DNA of 64,000 nucleotides from Acarospora socialis (taxonomy: Eukaryota > Ascomycota > Lecanoromycetes > Acarosporales > Acarosporaceae): contig JAMYGW020000008.1 of assembly GCA_025617375.2 (NCBI GenBank), forward strand, positions 310,001 to 374,000, written 5' to 3'. Below are positions 49,140-59,621 of this stretch, in pieces. The translations under genes and the position numbers were made by a program. The notes under the pieces were generated by a model. That model did no database searches, had not been told where the DNA came from, and was given only the letters and a program-made list of their open reading frames with translations. Numbering within the stretch: position 1 is the stretch's first letter; each line of letters starts with the position of its first letter.

Positions 49140-50177
49140 TCCAGCAGGCGAAAACGGCCAGCAACCACTTTACCGGGATTTCACCCGAGAGACAGTCGTC
49201 CCCAGTGAGTATTGTGAGATTCAATTTCTTGCGTATTCCAGATAGACAGTCGGGCTGTCACCGCCACCACTAATCCGCGGCTATGTCTCCGATTCAACTT
49301 GTGCGGTCTATAGAATGGTCGAAGCAAACTTCATTCTGCCAAGAACTCTCTGCCTGTCTTGATACTCTGAACCCCTCACTGCTTTCTTCTCGAAGTTTCG
49401 GATGGAGAGGTGACGCGAGGCTTTCTATGACATAGCTGAAACGGCTCCGGACTAGCAGCCCGGTATATGCACTGCGTCTCCTGAGCAGAAATGACCGTTG
49501 ATGCTGTTACATCAACTCGACAGGGCAGACAGAGTCACACGAACGGTGTCAACAGCATGAAAAATATATATAGCTGGCAGCCGACTCCATAAATGAGAAG
49601 TAAAGTCAGGGATGGACAGTAGTCTCGTTCGAATGTCGACAAGAATGACAAACTGGTCTGACCAAGAGGTGGTTTTGTTGATGTTACTGGGAAGGTTTGA
49701 GAGTCGGCGCAATCGATAAGATATGGCCGAACCCTACCCAGATCATCTCATGTTGAAATTCAGTTATTCAGGGGCAGTAGTATTTAGTTGCCTGCTAGAT
49801 CAGTCACAACTCTGCTATCCATACAATCTAAACACTCAACCATCATTGGAACCGGTTCTGTTGAGACGTTTTCTGGGTGACTATACTCGAAGTGCAAGTA
49901 CTGCTTCAGAAAACTTCAAATGCGAATACTAGGTAGTCAGATTATAACCCCGTCCCAGATGTGAAGGCTCAAGCTCCACACCGATATAGAACAGCAATCT
50001 TCTTACCTTGATACCTGCACAAAAATAGACTAAGTACGGCAACCCCAACTGTAATCGAAGCACACGTTACGTTCGTCGCCAGAGGTGTATGACTCACTTA
50101 AGTATCTTCAGTACCTTTCGGGAGACCTGTGGAGGTGGTGCAACACCCTCAGATTTGGCCCCTTGACCGTGCCCGAT
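49140..50177. other. DCD1-HIS7 spacer
   Basis: About 1.04 kb without a convincing gene. Open frames are short and carry no known domain. It holds the DCD1 terminator region and the HIS7 promoter, including the TGACTCA site listed separately. No tRNA-like cloverleaf recognised. Confidence 0.5.
50090..50096. promoter_or_regulatory. Gcn4/CpcA-type site TGACTCA upstream of HIS7
   Basis: A perfect TGACTCA lies about 82 bp before the HIS7 ATG. This is the known binding sequence of Gcn4 (CPC1/CpcA in filamentous fungi), the activator of amino-acid biosynthesis genes under starvation. A single heptamer can occur by chance, but its place before a histidine gene makes it credible. Confidence 0.6.
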
Positions 50178-51982
50178 ATGCCTACGGTTCATATCCTTGA
50201 CTACGTTGCTGGCAATGTACGGTCCCTGGTGAACGCAATTGAAAAGGTGGGATATACCGTCCAGTGGATCAGAGACCCCGAGGAAGTTCAACATGCTGAG
50301 GTACGTGTACAAGCCAAGCACTCTTCGAATGGTTATGACAGCGAGTGCATGCGGCTTTTCTGGGCTTCAGTTGACCGGCCGAACACTAGAAACTGATCCT
50401 GCCTGGTGTAGGCCATTTCGGTCACTGTCTGTCACAATTTTCCAGAAGTGGCTACCTCGATCCCATCCGCAAACATATTCACTCAGGCAAACCTTTCATG
50501 GGCATCTGCGTGGGTTTGCAAGCCCTGTTTGAGGGTTCTGAAGAGGATCCCAACGTGCCTGGACTCGCCTTGGCCCCTGGCGGTCTGACGCGATTCAACT
50601 CTCGGAGCAAAAGCGTACCGCATATTGGATGGAACTCGGCAAACACAGCGGGCAAGGGTACAACGCGGTACGAGAGTCTGTACGGTTTGAGGGACGCCAG
50701 TAAATATTACTACGTCCACTCTTATGCTGTGCCCTATCGCGAGGGACTACTGGAACGGGATGGATGGGCCGTAGCAACGGCTCGGTATGGGGAAGAGGAA
50801 TTCGTGGGTGCGATCGGCAAGGGAAATGTGTTCGCTACCCAGTTCCACCCCGAGAAGAGTGGAGTTGCAGGATTAAGAGTCCTAGAAGCCTTCCTGAACG
50901 GGAACAGGATTGAGAGTCTAGAGCATGTTACCGGTTGTGGCGATAGCCGGATGGGTCTGACGAGAAGGATCATTGCTTGTCTGGATGTGAGAACCAATGA
51001 TGAAGGAGACCTGGTGGTTACGAAGGGGGATCAGTACGACGTAAGAGAGAAAGGTGGTGTTGATGCCGGCGGCCAGGTTAGGAACCTTGGGAAACCCGTT
51101 GATATGGCACGGAAATACTATGAGCAAGGCTCAGACGAGATCACGTTCCTTAATATCACATCTTTTCGGAATTGCCCAATCGCAGATACTCCGATGCTTG
51201 AAATCTTGCGGCGAACATCAGAAACAGTCTTCGTTCCGTTGACAATCGGCGGAGGCATCCGGGACACTATAGACACCGACGGCAGGAAGATCTCTGCGCT
51301 TGAGGTTGCGACAATGTACTTCAAATCAGGTGCGGACAAGGTAAGTATTGGTTCTGACGCCGTATTCGCTGCGGAGGAATTTGTAGCAGCTGGCAGTAAG
51401 CTGTCTGGGAAGACGGCGATTGAGACCATTTCCCTAGCCTATGGCAATCAGGCGGTCGTGGTGAGCGTGGACCCGAAAAGGGTGTACGTTAGGTCCCCTG
51501 ACGAGACCTCTCACCATACCATCCCGACACGACGGCCGGGCCCATCAGGGGAGGGTTTCTGTTGGTACCAGTGTACGGTTAAAGGTGGCCGGGAGTGCCG
51601 TGACTTTGACGTCTGGCAGTTAGTTACCGCGGTGGAGGCGATGGGCGCGGGCGAAATCCTTCTCAATTGTATAGATAAGGATGGGAGCAACAGCGGCTTT
51701 GACCTTGAGTTAATCACCGACGTGAAGAATGCCATATCGATCCCTGTCATAGCCTCTAGTGGCGCTGGTAATCCGGCACATTTTCAAGAGGTCTTTCAGT
51801 GTACCGCAACAGATGCAGCACTGGGAGCGGGCATGGTACGTAATCTGCCTCCACATGAATCAATTAATTCAGAATTAATGATGTTACAGTTCCATCGTGG
51901 CGAATACACTGTCAAAGATGTGAAGGACTTCTTGTCACAGAAAGGCTTCCTAATCCGCCCATACGAGGACTCCTTTGATTGA
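50178..51982 (+). CDS. HIS7: Imidazole glycerol phosphate synthase, HisH-HisF fusion
   Basis: Bifunctional enzyme of histidine synthesis. The glutaminase half supplies ammonia through the barrel of the cyclase half, giving IGP and AICAR. Exons 50178-50300, 50390-51835 and 51890-51982 give 553 residues, like yeast His7. The N-terminal amidotransferase opens [17 protein letters not shown]; its catalytic triad is visible as C81 (FMGICVGLQ), H194 and E196 (FHPEKSG). The HisF barrel has [12 protein letters not shown] (D240), [22 protein letters not shown] and [13 protein letters not shown]. The last intron (54 bp) is in frame without a stop, so the unspliced frame stays open; splicing is preferred because it joins AALGAGM to FHRGEYTV, the family sequence. 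A Gcn4-type site lies just upstream. Confidence 0.94.
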
Positions 51983-53012
51983 AATAAGATGTTCATATGA
52001 ATTCGATGTCAAAAGATGTTCTGTAGAGAGAAACTCATATGATGGGCAAGGCTGGGCATATAGATATAGACTAGACGGAGACGAAGCTCATGCGCTTCTA
52101 AAGAAGTTTAGAGTACTCATAAAAACAATTCGAAGTCATAACAGAAGAATCGTAAATTTGACATGATTAGTCATTGTCACGTGTGTTTCATTCGTATCTG
52201 CGTAACCTCTTTCTTCTTCTTTGACTTAGCACCATCTATCTCTATTCACTTCCAACACAGACGGCACCACCAACTCCCACTTAATAAAGGTTCAACGACT
52301 CAGGACAAATCACGCATCTTCCACTCGATATCTCTCACCACCGTTCTCGTCGCCGGATCTTGTTACCTTCCATTCGCGCAACTGCCTCACGCCGTATCGC
52401 GGCCCCGTTCTAACACACTACGGCAGCAAGCGGCTTCGAGAGATGGGGTTAGGTCATTAGGAAACGTGGAGCCATTCCAGTACTATTGTATTTTATACAG
52501 CAGAGCATTCGGAGGCAGATGCTTGGCTTTGGACTGGTTCTGTAGCTATTGTTCGGGTTTGGAGAGTTTTCGAGGTTACCAACCTCCTGGTTTTGAAAGG
52601 AAACCGTCTACTGTCTGCTTGTATCAGCGTTCAGTCCTGTATTCAAACCTGGGTCATCAACTTTTGCTTAATTCTGAAGAGTCTTTCCCAATACGCTTGG
52701 CATCACCAACACCGCAGAGCGATAAGGCTCTAAGAGGAGTGCTGTACTCTGCTACCTCTTACTCATACCTATACTGTCTATTGACCTTTAAAAAATATCA
52801 ACAATACCGGTCTCCTTACCTACTCTGACCGTCCGCACAAACGGCAAACGTTTAAAGAGTGGTGTTCGCCTCACCAGTACGAGCCCATCAACAAGCCGTT
52901 GTCTGCCGGTTACGTTACTGTGCTAGTCGCTACCGTTCTTCTACTTGTACAACTATACCTGAGCAACGTGCTTCGTCAATATCACAAGCTCTCTTGATTG
53001 TAGGCGATCATC
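51983..53012. other. HIS7-MPE1 spacer / MPE1 leader
   Basis: About 1.03 kb. A 221-codon open frame (52163-52828) lies here, but its translation has no domain and a biased Ser/Tyr/Leu composition. I treat it as chance or leader sequence. TTGATTGTAG just before the MPE1 ATG could be the end of a 5' UTR intron. Confidence 0.4.
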
Positions 53013-55202
53013 ATGTCGTCCTCGGTCTTCTTCAAATTCAAGTCCCAGAAGGAACCATCCCGAGTAACATTCGATGGAACTGGCATATCTGTATTTGATC
53101 TGAAGCGGGAGATAATCAGCATCAATCGCCTTGGGGATGGTACGGACTTTGAGTTGGCTATATACAACGAAGACACAAATGAAGGTGAGCACTCCACGTA
53201 ATGCCTTAGTGGCTTCCATTCATTGGCACCACATCTATTGCGGTCGATACTTACAATGTAGTAGAGTATGATGATGATACAACAATTATTCCACGTTCGA
53301 CCTCGATCGTCGCCAAAAGACTCCCCCCACTGAAGGCCGGTCGGGGAGGTGCAGCACGATATGTGTCCGGAAAAATGCCTGTCAATGCACGCAACTCAGC
53401 TCGTACCGAAGTACCGATCTCCAAGCCTGCAACACAGGGGAAAGGTACAAGCAGCAGCACAGGACTCTCTGATATGAACGGTGCCCAGACTGAGGAGGAA
53501 AAGATCGCAGCCATGTTCAAGGCTGGTGCTGATCAGTGGGCACAACAGCAGCAGGAAATGGCGAAGTAAGTCAACAGGTGTCCGAGGCTCCCCTCTGGGT
53601 TGTTCTCGTATGAGAGCATGATGTGACACTCATCTATTTGAAGTGTATGTTTGCGTGTTCGACGATGCTAATATGCAGCTACAATAGTGCCACCCCCATC
53701 CATCGAGGTGGACCGTTAAAGGGCAAACCTGTCAACGTGCCCGACCATCAACCACCGCCTGGATATATTTGCTACCGTTGCGGTGAGAAGGGTTAGTTGT
53801 CCGCCCCTGAGTATGGAGATTGTGACTAATGGGTTGCCTAGGCCACTGGATTCAGATGTGCCCTACGAACAATGACCCGAACTTCGATGGACGTCCACGG
53901 GTCAAGCGGACGACAGGTATTCCGCGCTCGTTTTTGAAAACCGTCGAGAAGCCTGCAGCACTCTCCAACGATGGCACGCTTGATGACACAAAGCAGCCCT
54001 CAGGGGTAATGGTCAACGCCGAAGGCGAGTTTGTGATTGCAGAGCCTGATAGGGCATCATGGGAACAGTACCAGGTCAAGGCCAAGGTCTCAGCTGCGGC
54101 ACTGCAAGCAGCCGCTACGGGAAGCGAGGAGCTCCGCGAGAAGGGACTAGAGTGCTCCATCGATAAGCGCATGTTTGTTGAGCCTACCCGAACGCCATGT
54201 TGTGGCATGACCTATTGCAATGATTGTATCATCAATGCTTTGATAGAGAATGATCTCGTCTGCCCAGGCTGCTCGACAGAGGGAGTGCTGATCGACAACC
54301 TGATTCCTGATGATGAAACTGCAGCGAAGATCAAAGCCTTTCAGGCGGAGAAGACCAGCACTGAAACAAGCAAGAATAAACCGGAAAGTCCTCTTGGAAG
54401 GGAACCAGTAAAATCAACCAGCACCAGTGGGGACACCAAGTCGGCCTCACCGTCTAGTCAGAAAGGTGCTTTGACGGCCACATCCACTGGCAACACCAAG
54501 AAACGACGTGCCGAAGAAGAGCTCTCCAATCAACGTACCGCTCCTGCTCCTGGCTTGATGCGTAATCAGAATCAGATGGGCCAGCAACAGCCCCAGCACG
54601 CAACAAACAGTTTCAACCCTTTGCAAATAAACCCTTTACAAACTCTTACATCAGCCACACCCTTTCCACATCAGGTACCTCTCACGAACGGCAATCTCAT
54701 GCCCTCTGCAGGCATGAACCCAATGATCTATCCAGCCAGCAATGGATACATGGGCATAGGAGGCAATATGGCGCCTATGGGGCCATTGATGGGAACGAAT
54801 GCGGGACTGATGAACGGTATGGTAATGCCGTCGAACGGTTACATTGGAAACAGTGGGAGCGTTTGGAACAATGCGAATGCTGCCGGTTTCACTCAGCCAC
54901 TGAACGGCATGTACGGACCTAATTACAGCAACGGCATGATGCCCAACGGTGGCTACGGCACGGGTGCCATGCAGTTTCCGATGGGCAACATGAGCTTGGG
55001 TGTGACGAGCATGATTGCTCAGCCTCAACAGGTTCTATCCACCGGCAAAGGTCACGGAACATTCTTAAACCAGCAGCGGACCATCTTCAGCGAACCTTTC
55101 CCGAACGAAGAGAACGATGCATATTTCCGAAAGCCGGTAAACCCGCATAGACATCAGGCACGGCAAAGACGAGTGCGCCCAAGTGACTATCGAGAGTTAT
55201 AA
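53013..55202 (+). CDS. MPE1: mRNA cleavage/polyadenylation factor subunit Mpe1 (DWNN, zinc knuckle, RING)
   Basis: Subunit of the nuclear cleavage and polyadenylation factor; relative of human RBBP6. Exons 53013-53184, 53262-53565, 53679-53791 and 53842-55202 join in frame to 649 residues. The ubiquitin-like DWNN domain starts MSSSVFFKFKSQKEPSRVTF and covers about residues 1-78. A CCHC zinc knuckle, CYRCGEKGHWIQMC, lies at about 190-203, split by the last intron. A RING/U-box-like domain begins near 300 (LECSIDKRMFVEPTRTPCC, then YCNDC and CPGC). The C-terminal half is low-complexity, rich in Met, Asn, Gly and Gln, and ends with a basic stretch (RHQARQRRVRPSDYREL). Domain order matches the family exactly. 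Single gene in its own unit, with about 1 kb upstream. Confidence 0.93.
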
Positions 55203-56051
55203 GATAAAGTGGATGCCGAGCCCGTGGACTTGTGGTTCCTTCGTGCCGGAAGACTAATCGCCATGGAGAAGTCAGGCAGCAGTTTTTCCAACAGCTTTTA
55301 TAATTTGAATGGGCGAATGGATGGGTAACACTAGTTTTTGAGCCTATATCACATACTGTTTGGTCTCACAGGCATCAATCCATATAGTATGTGTGTTGAA
55401 TATCTGATAGGTGGCGCACAAGGAGGCATGGGACTGGCGTTCTGCATCTGGGCCAATCTGGGACGTTTAGGTCTACTATATCTTCTTCCTGCCACGATTG
55501 GCGATTTCCTTTCCGGTCGGACGAATTAGGCTGGGGTTTTCATTTCGTACTCATGTGTCATCCATCATGGTGGAGGGAGTAAAGTCCTCATATGCAGCCC
55601 TAACCTGTACTGAAATTCTACGGATCTACATCAAATCGTTGCCATAGTCATCAAGCAATAGTATCCTTCCCTGTACCTCATCTAGAGCTATCCCATCATC
55701 TGGCCCACCAAATATGATTGACACCATATGAGTACAACGATGACTACCATCTACCTAGTGCAGTATGAGGGCTGCAGAGATTTGCAATGTGGAGGGTGTT
55801 ACAAGTGCTTACTAATCAAGTTGGCTTGACATTGCCTACCTATTGTCGCCATCTGGATTCTTGCCTTTTTCCCCTCATCATACTACAACGTCAAACAGAT
55901 CAAAAGGCACAATCAGTCTCAAGTACCGTATCGGCAGCTCGGTATCAGAAGCCACGTCTTGTTGAATCAAGAGCTCAACGCTTACGCCGAGGCACTTACT
56001 CGCCCGTCTTCAAGCGTCTTATAACCATTCCAACTGTGGCAGTCATCAACA
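55203..56051. other. MPE1-antizyme spacer
   Basis: About 850 bp holding the MPE1 3' UTR and the antizyme promoter and leader. Short open frames (for example 55338-55529) have no recognisable features. Confidence 0.45.
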
Positions 56052-57015
56052 ATGGCGAAACCTACCGAAAATAATCAAGGTAAGAAAATTAGTAATCGTC
56101 ACGTCTACAACAACCCGCCCACGCCTTCCGTCCTGGCCAGCTGCTACACAGTCAGTGCCAGCAACATGGCGCTGCAAGGATTTCACTATTCCTCTACGGG
56201 TGCCGGCGGTACGTATGGTCCAAATCCTCCTCACTGCCGCCACCGGTGTCGACGTTACTCCTCGAAGGGTAATCTTGATACTAGTGAGGACGCTGACAAG
56301 CATGGCTTTTTAGGGGCACAGTGGTATCCCTGAGGTCCCCTCAGGGATCCCTTCCCCGCCACAAAGTCCCCCCCTCCACGCCACCACGGCCCACGCCGAG
56401 GTCTTCGACAGCAAGTTGAAGAATGTCGGACTGCGTGGAAGGGGGGCTGCGTACACCGTGACGGAAGAGTGTGAGAGACTCTTCTGCGAGACACTGAAGG
56501 CCGTGTTCCTTGGTGAGAGGAACGCGGTCGGGCAGGACTCGCTTGTGACGGGTGCACATATAATCAATGTTTCGGGTCAGTACTATTCGGCGACGCATGG
56601 CCTGGTCAGTGGTTGGGTAGAAGTCTGGGACTATGTGGGGGATACAAGCTTCAGGGGCTTCGTTGCGGGCGAAGGCGAGGACAAGAATCTCTTCGTCTTC
56701 TTCGACGATGGACTCATCGGCAAGGACTTGAAACATGGGTGAGTCCGACAACATCTTCGCAGGCTGTAATGGAGCTCTCGTATGGCTGACTCCCACATTA
56801 GACTCATCGCTCTCATGGAACTTGCGAGCGATCCCAACTTTGACTGTGCCGGAGTGGTTGCCTGCCTTGATCGGTCAAGCGACGCAGGAGAAAGGAAGAG
56901 ATTGATGAGGGACTTGGGATGGGTTGGCTTCAGCCTCATCACGCTGGCGCATTGGGCTGAAGGGCATGAGGAGGTTACTAGCGAGAAGTGGGTGTTTTTA
57001 GGATTGGAGGTTTAG
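56052..57015 (+). CDS. oaz: Ornithine decarboxylase antizyme, expressed by programmed +1 frameshift
   Basis: Antizyme binds ornithine decarboxylase, sends it to the proteasome and limits polyamine uptake; polyamines promote the frameshift needed to make it. ORF1 starts MAKPTENNQ and ends TGG TAT CCC TGA (stop 56331-56333). ORF2 is in the +1 frame from 56332 and, after an intron (56739-56801), ends at 57015. ORF2 carries the antizyme core: LFVFFDDGLIGKDLKHGLIAL, DRSSDAGERKRLMRDLGWVGF and a C-terminal HEEVTSEKWVFLGLEV. ORF1 probably has an intron at 56209-56313 (GTACGT donor, TTTTAG acceptor; 105 nt, in frame), giving about 264 residues in all. A further intron with the GTAAGA donor at 56080 is possible but not needed. 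The frameshift is expected biology in this family, not a defect. Confidence 0.88.
56326..56348 (+). promoter_or_regulatory. Antizyme +1 frameshift site inside a perfect hairpin
   Basis: The shift site CCC-TGA is at 56328-56333. It lies in the left arm of a perfect inverted repeat: ATCCCTGAGG (56326-56335), loop TCC, CCTCAGGGAT (56339-56348). The family is known to use a sense codon followed by UGA, with flanking stimulators. A stem holding the shift codons themselves is unusual, because the ribosome must melt it on arrival. The pairing may instead act before or after decoding, or simply reflect coding constraint (IPEVPSGIP). Confidence 0.75.
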
Positions 57016-57705
57016 AGATCGAAGTCCTGCCGCAATCCTGCGTCGGTTCGTTGTTCAGGGGTGCTTGCTTACTATACTCTCTCTCTCCCCGTGCTATCAC
57101 TTGCCCAATGTCATGTAATTGATGCCCGCAAGTCTACGCTCTAAGAGCTACAACAGTGCATACCTTAGTGATATCATTAATTCACCTCTTTGCTCAAACA
57201 CGGATCTGGTCCTCCTCGCTCATTTGTCTGTTTGCCTTTGCACTTTGCAGTAGCGCCGGCTCGGTAAAGGCGGGAGGGGGAGGACTCAGTCATGGTCACT
57301 AGTCCATGCGGGGAACCAATCATAGGTAGGGTATCTGTACTTGTAACTTAACTTACAGTACACATTATTGAGGTCACGGGCACACCCCTCCGGCATCCGG
57401 CGGAAACCAAAAAAGATGACTAACCTACGCATGACTCCGATATTCTCTACCTACAGAGTACCTTAGGTACCTACTATCTGCTATGTGGGTACTCCAGCAT
57501 TCATCCCGATCAGCTTTTGGCTGGCAAAGTACACATCCACTTAAGTACTGAGAGAAGGCACGCTCTCGTGTTGGAACGATCATGAGTATACACTAGACTG
57601 GCTAAATCGGGCGGGACGGTTTCGCTCATTTGGTGAGCCCTAAGTCCGAGCTGCCCCGTCAGCTAACGACCACCTCAACGACGCCCGAATCAATCGAATA
57701 TCAGC
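57016..57705. other. Antizyme-Yippee spacer
   Basis: About 690 bp with a CT-rich tract (CTCTCTCTCCC near 57078) and GGTACCT-type repeat words near 57460-57475. It presumably contains the promoter of the Yippee-like gene. No gene seen. Confidence 0.45.
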
Positions 57706-58521
57706 ATGTCATTCCTCCACAGCCGCCATTCTCCACCATCCATATTCCCCACTTACCTCCTCCCTTCCCTTCCCTTCCGTCGCCGCAAGTCCAGCACCGA
57801 CTCGACCGACTCCACCATCAGCAACTCCTCCGTCACCGCCCCGGACGCCGTGGCCGTCGAAGGCCTTCCGACCTCTGATAAGTACCTCTCCGGCCATGTC
57901 TCCCATCTCCGCTGCGCCCGCTGCGCCGCCGACCTCTGCATGACCTCGCAGATCATCAGCAAGGGCTTCACCGGCCGGCACGGGCGCGCCTATCTCGTCT
58001 CGGCCTCGCCCACGGCGTCCGGCATCTCGACCACGGCGACGACCTCGACGCCCGGCATGTCGCTGCCGAACACGTATGCCGACCGACCCATGCCGCGGCA
58101 GCTGGTGACCGGCGCCCACACGGTCAGCGACATCAGCTGCTCGTCGTGCGGCAATGGCTTGGGTTGGAAGTATGTCGCCGCCGAAGAGGAGACACAGAGG
58201 TACAAGGTCGGGAAGTTTATCCTCGAGACCAGGCGGATCTCGTCGTCGTCGTGTTGGGAGAACGGACTCGATGATGATGATGGTGGTGGCGATGCTGACG
58301 GGAGGAGCGAGTCCGGTCTGCCGCCCGTGGCGTTACCGAGGGCATTGGGCAAGGTCAAAGAAGACACGGTCGAGTTCGACAGCCAGGATGAGGATGAATG
58401 CGAGGATTTATTCGCGGGCGTCTGGAGTCCCGCGTTGGCGATGAAGAGGAGGAGAGGTCGGCGGTTCGGTAGGGGACAGAGAGCTGCGGATGGTACGGGC
58501 AAAGTCGATGGTACCACATGA
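57706..58521 (+). CDS. Yippee-domain zinc-binding protein
   Basis: Single-exon, 271 residues. The Yippee fold is recognised by LRCARCAADL (C70, C73), ISKGFTGRHGRAYLV (84-98), RQLVTGAHTVSDISCSSC (C145, C148) and GNGLGWKYV...YKVGKFILE. The two Cys pairs bind one zinc ion. In yeast the family member Moh1 is linked to the GID/CTLH ubiquitin ligase, but a role here is inference. A low-complexity Ser/Thr/Pro insertion (about 99-128) interrupts the domain. The tail is acidic, then Arg/Gly-rich, with no known motif. Only the core is conserved, so paralogue identity is open. Convergent with the membrane-protein gene to the right. Confidence 0.85.
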   Translation: MSFLHSRHSPPSIFPTYLLPSLPFRRRKSSTDSTDSTISNSSVTAPDAVAVEGLPTSDKYLSGHVSHLRCARCAADLCMTSQIISKGFTGRHGRAYLVSASPTASGISTTATTSTPGMSLPNTYADRPMPRQLVTGAHTVSDISCSSCGNGLGWKYVAAEEETQRYKVGKFILETRRISSSSCWENGLDDDDGGGDADGRSESGLPPVALPRALGKVKEDTVEFDSQDEDECEDLFAGVWSPALAMKRRRGRRFGRGQRAADGTGKVDGTT

Positions 58522-59621
58522 TCGGAACGAGAAATGATGGAGAACGTTGGATACGGCTGGCGGTACCAAGTTGACCAGGACACGATTTATGACCGAGAAG
58601 TTGCCATGGAGTCACGAGGTGTTTTACGATTTTGGCGCTCTTGGCTGCACACAAAGGGGCGGGCGGGGGAACGTAATGCATATAACGGAAGATCATGGCA
58701 GGTGAAGAAGTTGAGATCTATATACCCCCATCTATACACCGTGTCTTAGCATCTCTCTATCTTAAATCTTCTCCACATCTTTCAATCCGAAGACCTTGCT
58801 AGCAACTCTTTCTCTTGACCTAGATTTTGATCCCATCGTACCATTGAAATCTACCGTGGAGCTAAGAAAATCACCTGAAGAGGATAAAGAACGCCAGAGG
58901 GCACGGAGGGGAACCCCTCCACGAGCACCTACCGATGCCGTCATGTTCCATCTCCTGGAGTCATCATGCCACATCACCAAACATTCTCCACGTTCCAATT
59001 TTCCGGGCCATGCCTGTCGGATATTTCGCTCTGAAATCGAAAGCCGTGCGACGACATGTTTATGCCCGCCGCATGCAGCGCTACACATCAGGTAGAAAGA
59101 GGCCAAAACCCAATACGTCCGCTTCTCATGAATAATGTGTCTGCCATATTCTACATCATGCTTTTGCGTCAAGGTAATGCGCTTGGTTGCAGCTGGCTGT
59201 TGGTCCAGTGCCTTTGTGTGGTCCTCTGTAGAGTATCTTTGCGTCAGTCGTTGTATGGATGTTGAAAAGACCTCAGGAAGGGGTTCCCATTCGTGCACTA
59301 CTTCCCATTAGTGACTTATATGGGGGTTGAAGACGGCTTCTGGCATTTTCGGGTTGGGGCAACACTACGGAGTATGTGACTTTATAGATATTATGTACTT
59401 GATTGCTCATCCTGCAATAATACTAAACTAACATGACAGTTTCGTGAAAGGAGTTTAGCACAGACGACGCCGCTTCGTCTGGTGATAAGAACACGAAATG
59501 AGCGCTGATGCCAACGAAGAATGATGATCAAAGCAAATCACCTCCGTACACCCTGTACATCTTGACGCCGGTGGTACCTTACGTGAGGCCCATGCAAGAA
59601 TCTGATTTGAACTTATAACGC
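58522..59621. other. Convergent spacer
   Basis: About 1.1 kb between two converging genes, expected to hold both 3' UTRs. A 178-codon minus frame (58762-59298) overlaps it but shows no domain or typical gene structure. I see nothing I can support as a gene. Confidence 0.45.

Noticed and set aside
52163-52828. 221-codon plus-strand open frame between HIS7 and MPE1
   Set aside because: No domain, biased Ser/Tyr/Leu composition, and no gene-like features. More likely MPE1 leader or chance.
56052-56333. Antizyme ORF1 taken as a separate small protein, or the gene as a pseudogene
   Set aside because: The stop is the shift-site UGA expected in this family, and the +1 frame continues with the full antizyme core.
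57709-58119. 136-codon minus-strand frame opposite the Yippee-like gene
   Set aside because: Gly/Arg-rich reverse translation of a GC-rich gene. The plus strand carries the real zinc-binding motifs.
58762-59298. 178-codon minus-strand open frame in the convergent spacer
   Set aside because: No recognisable motif, located where two 3' UTRs are expected, and composition unlike the neighbouring proteins.
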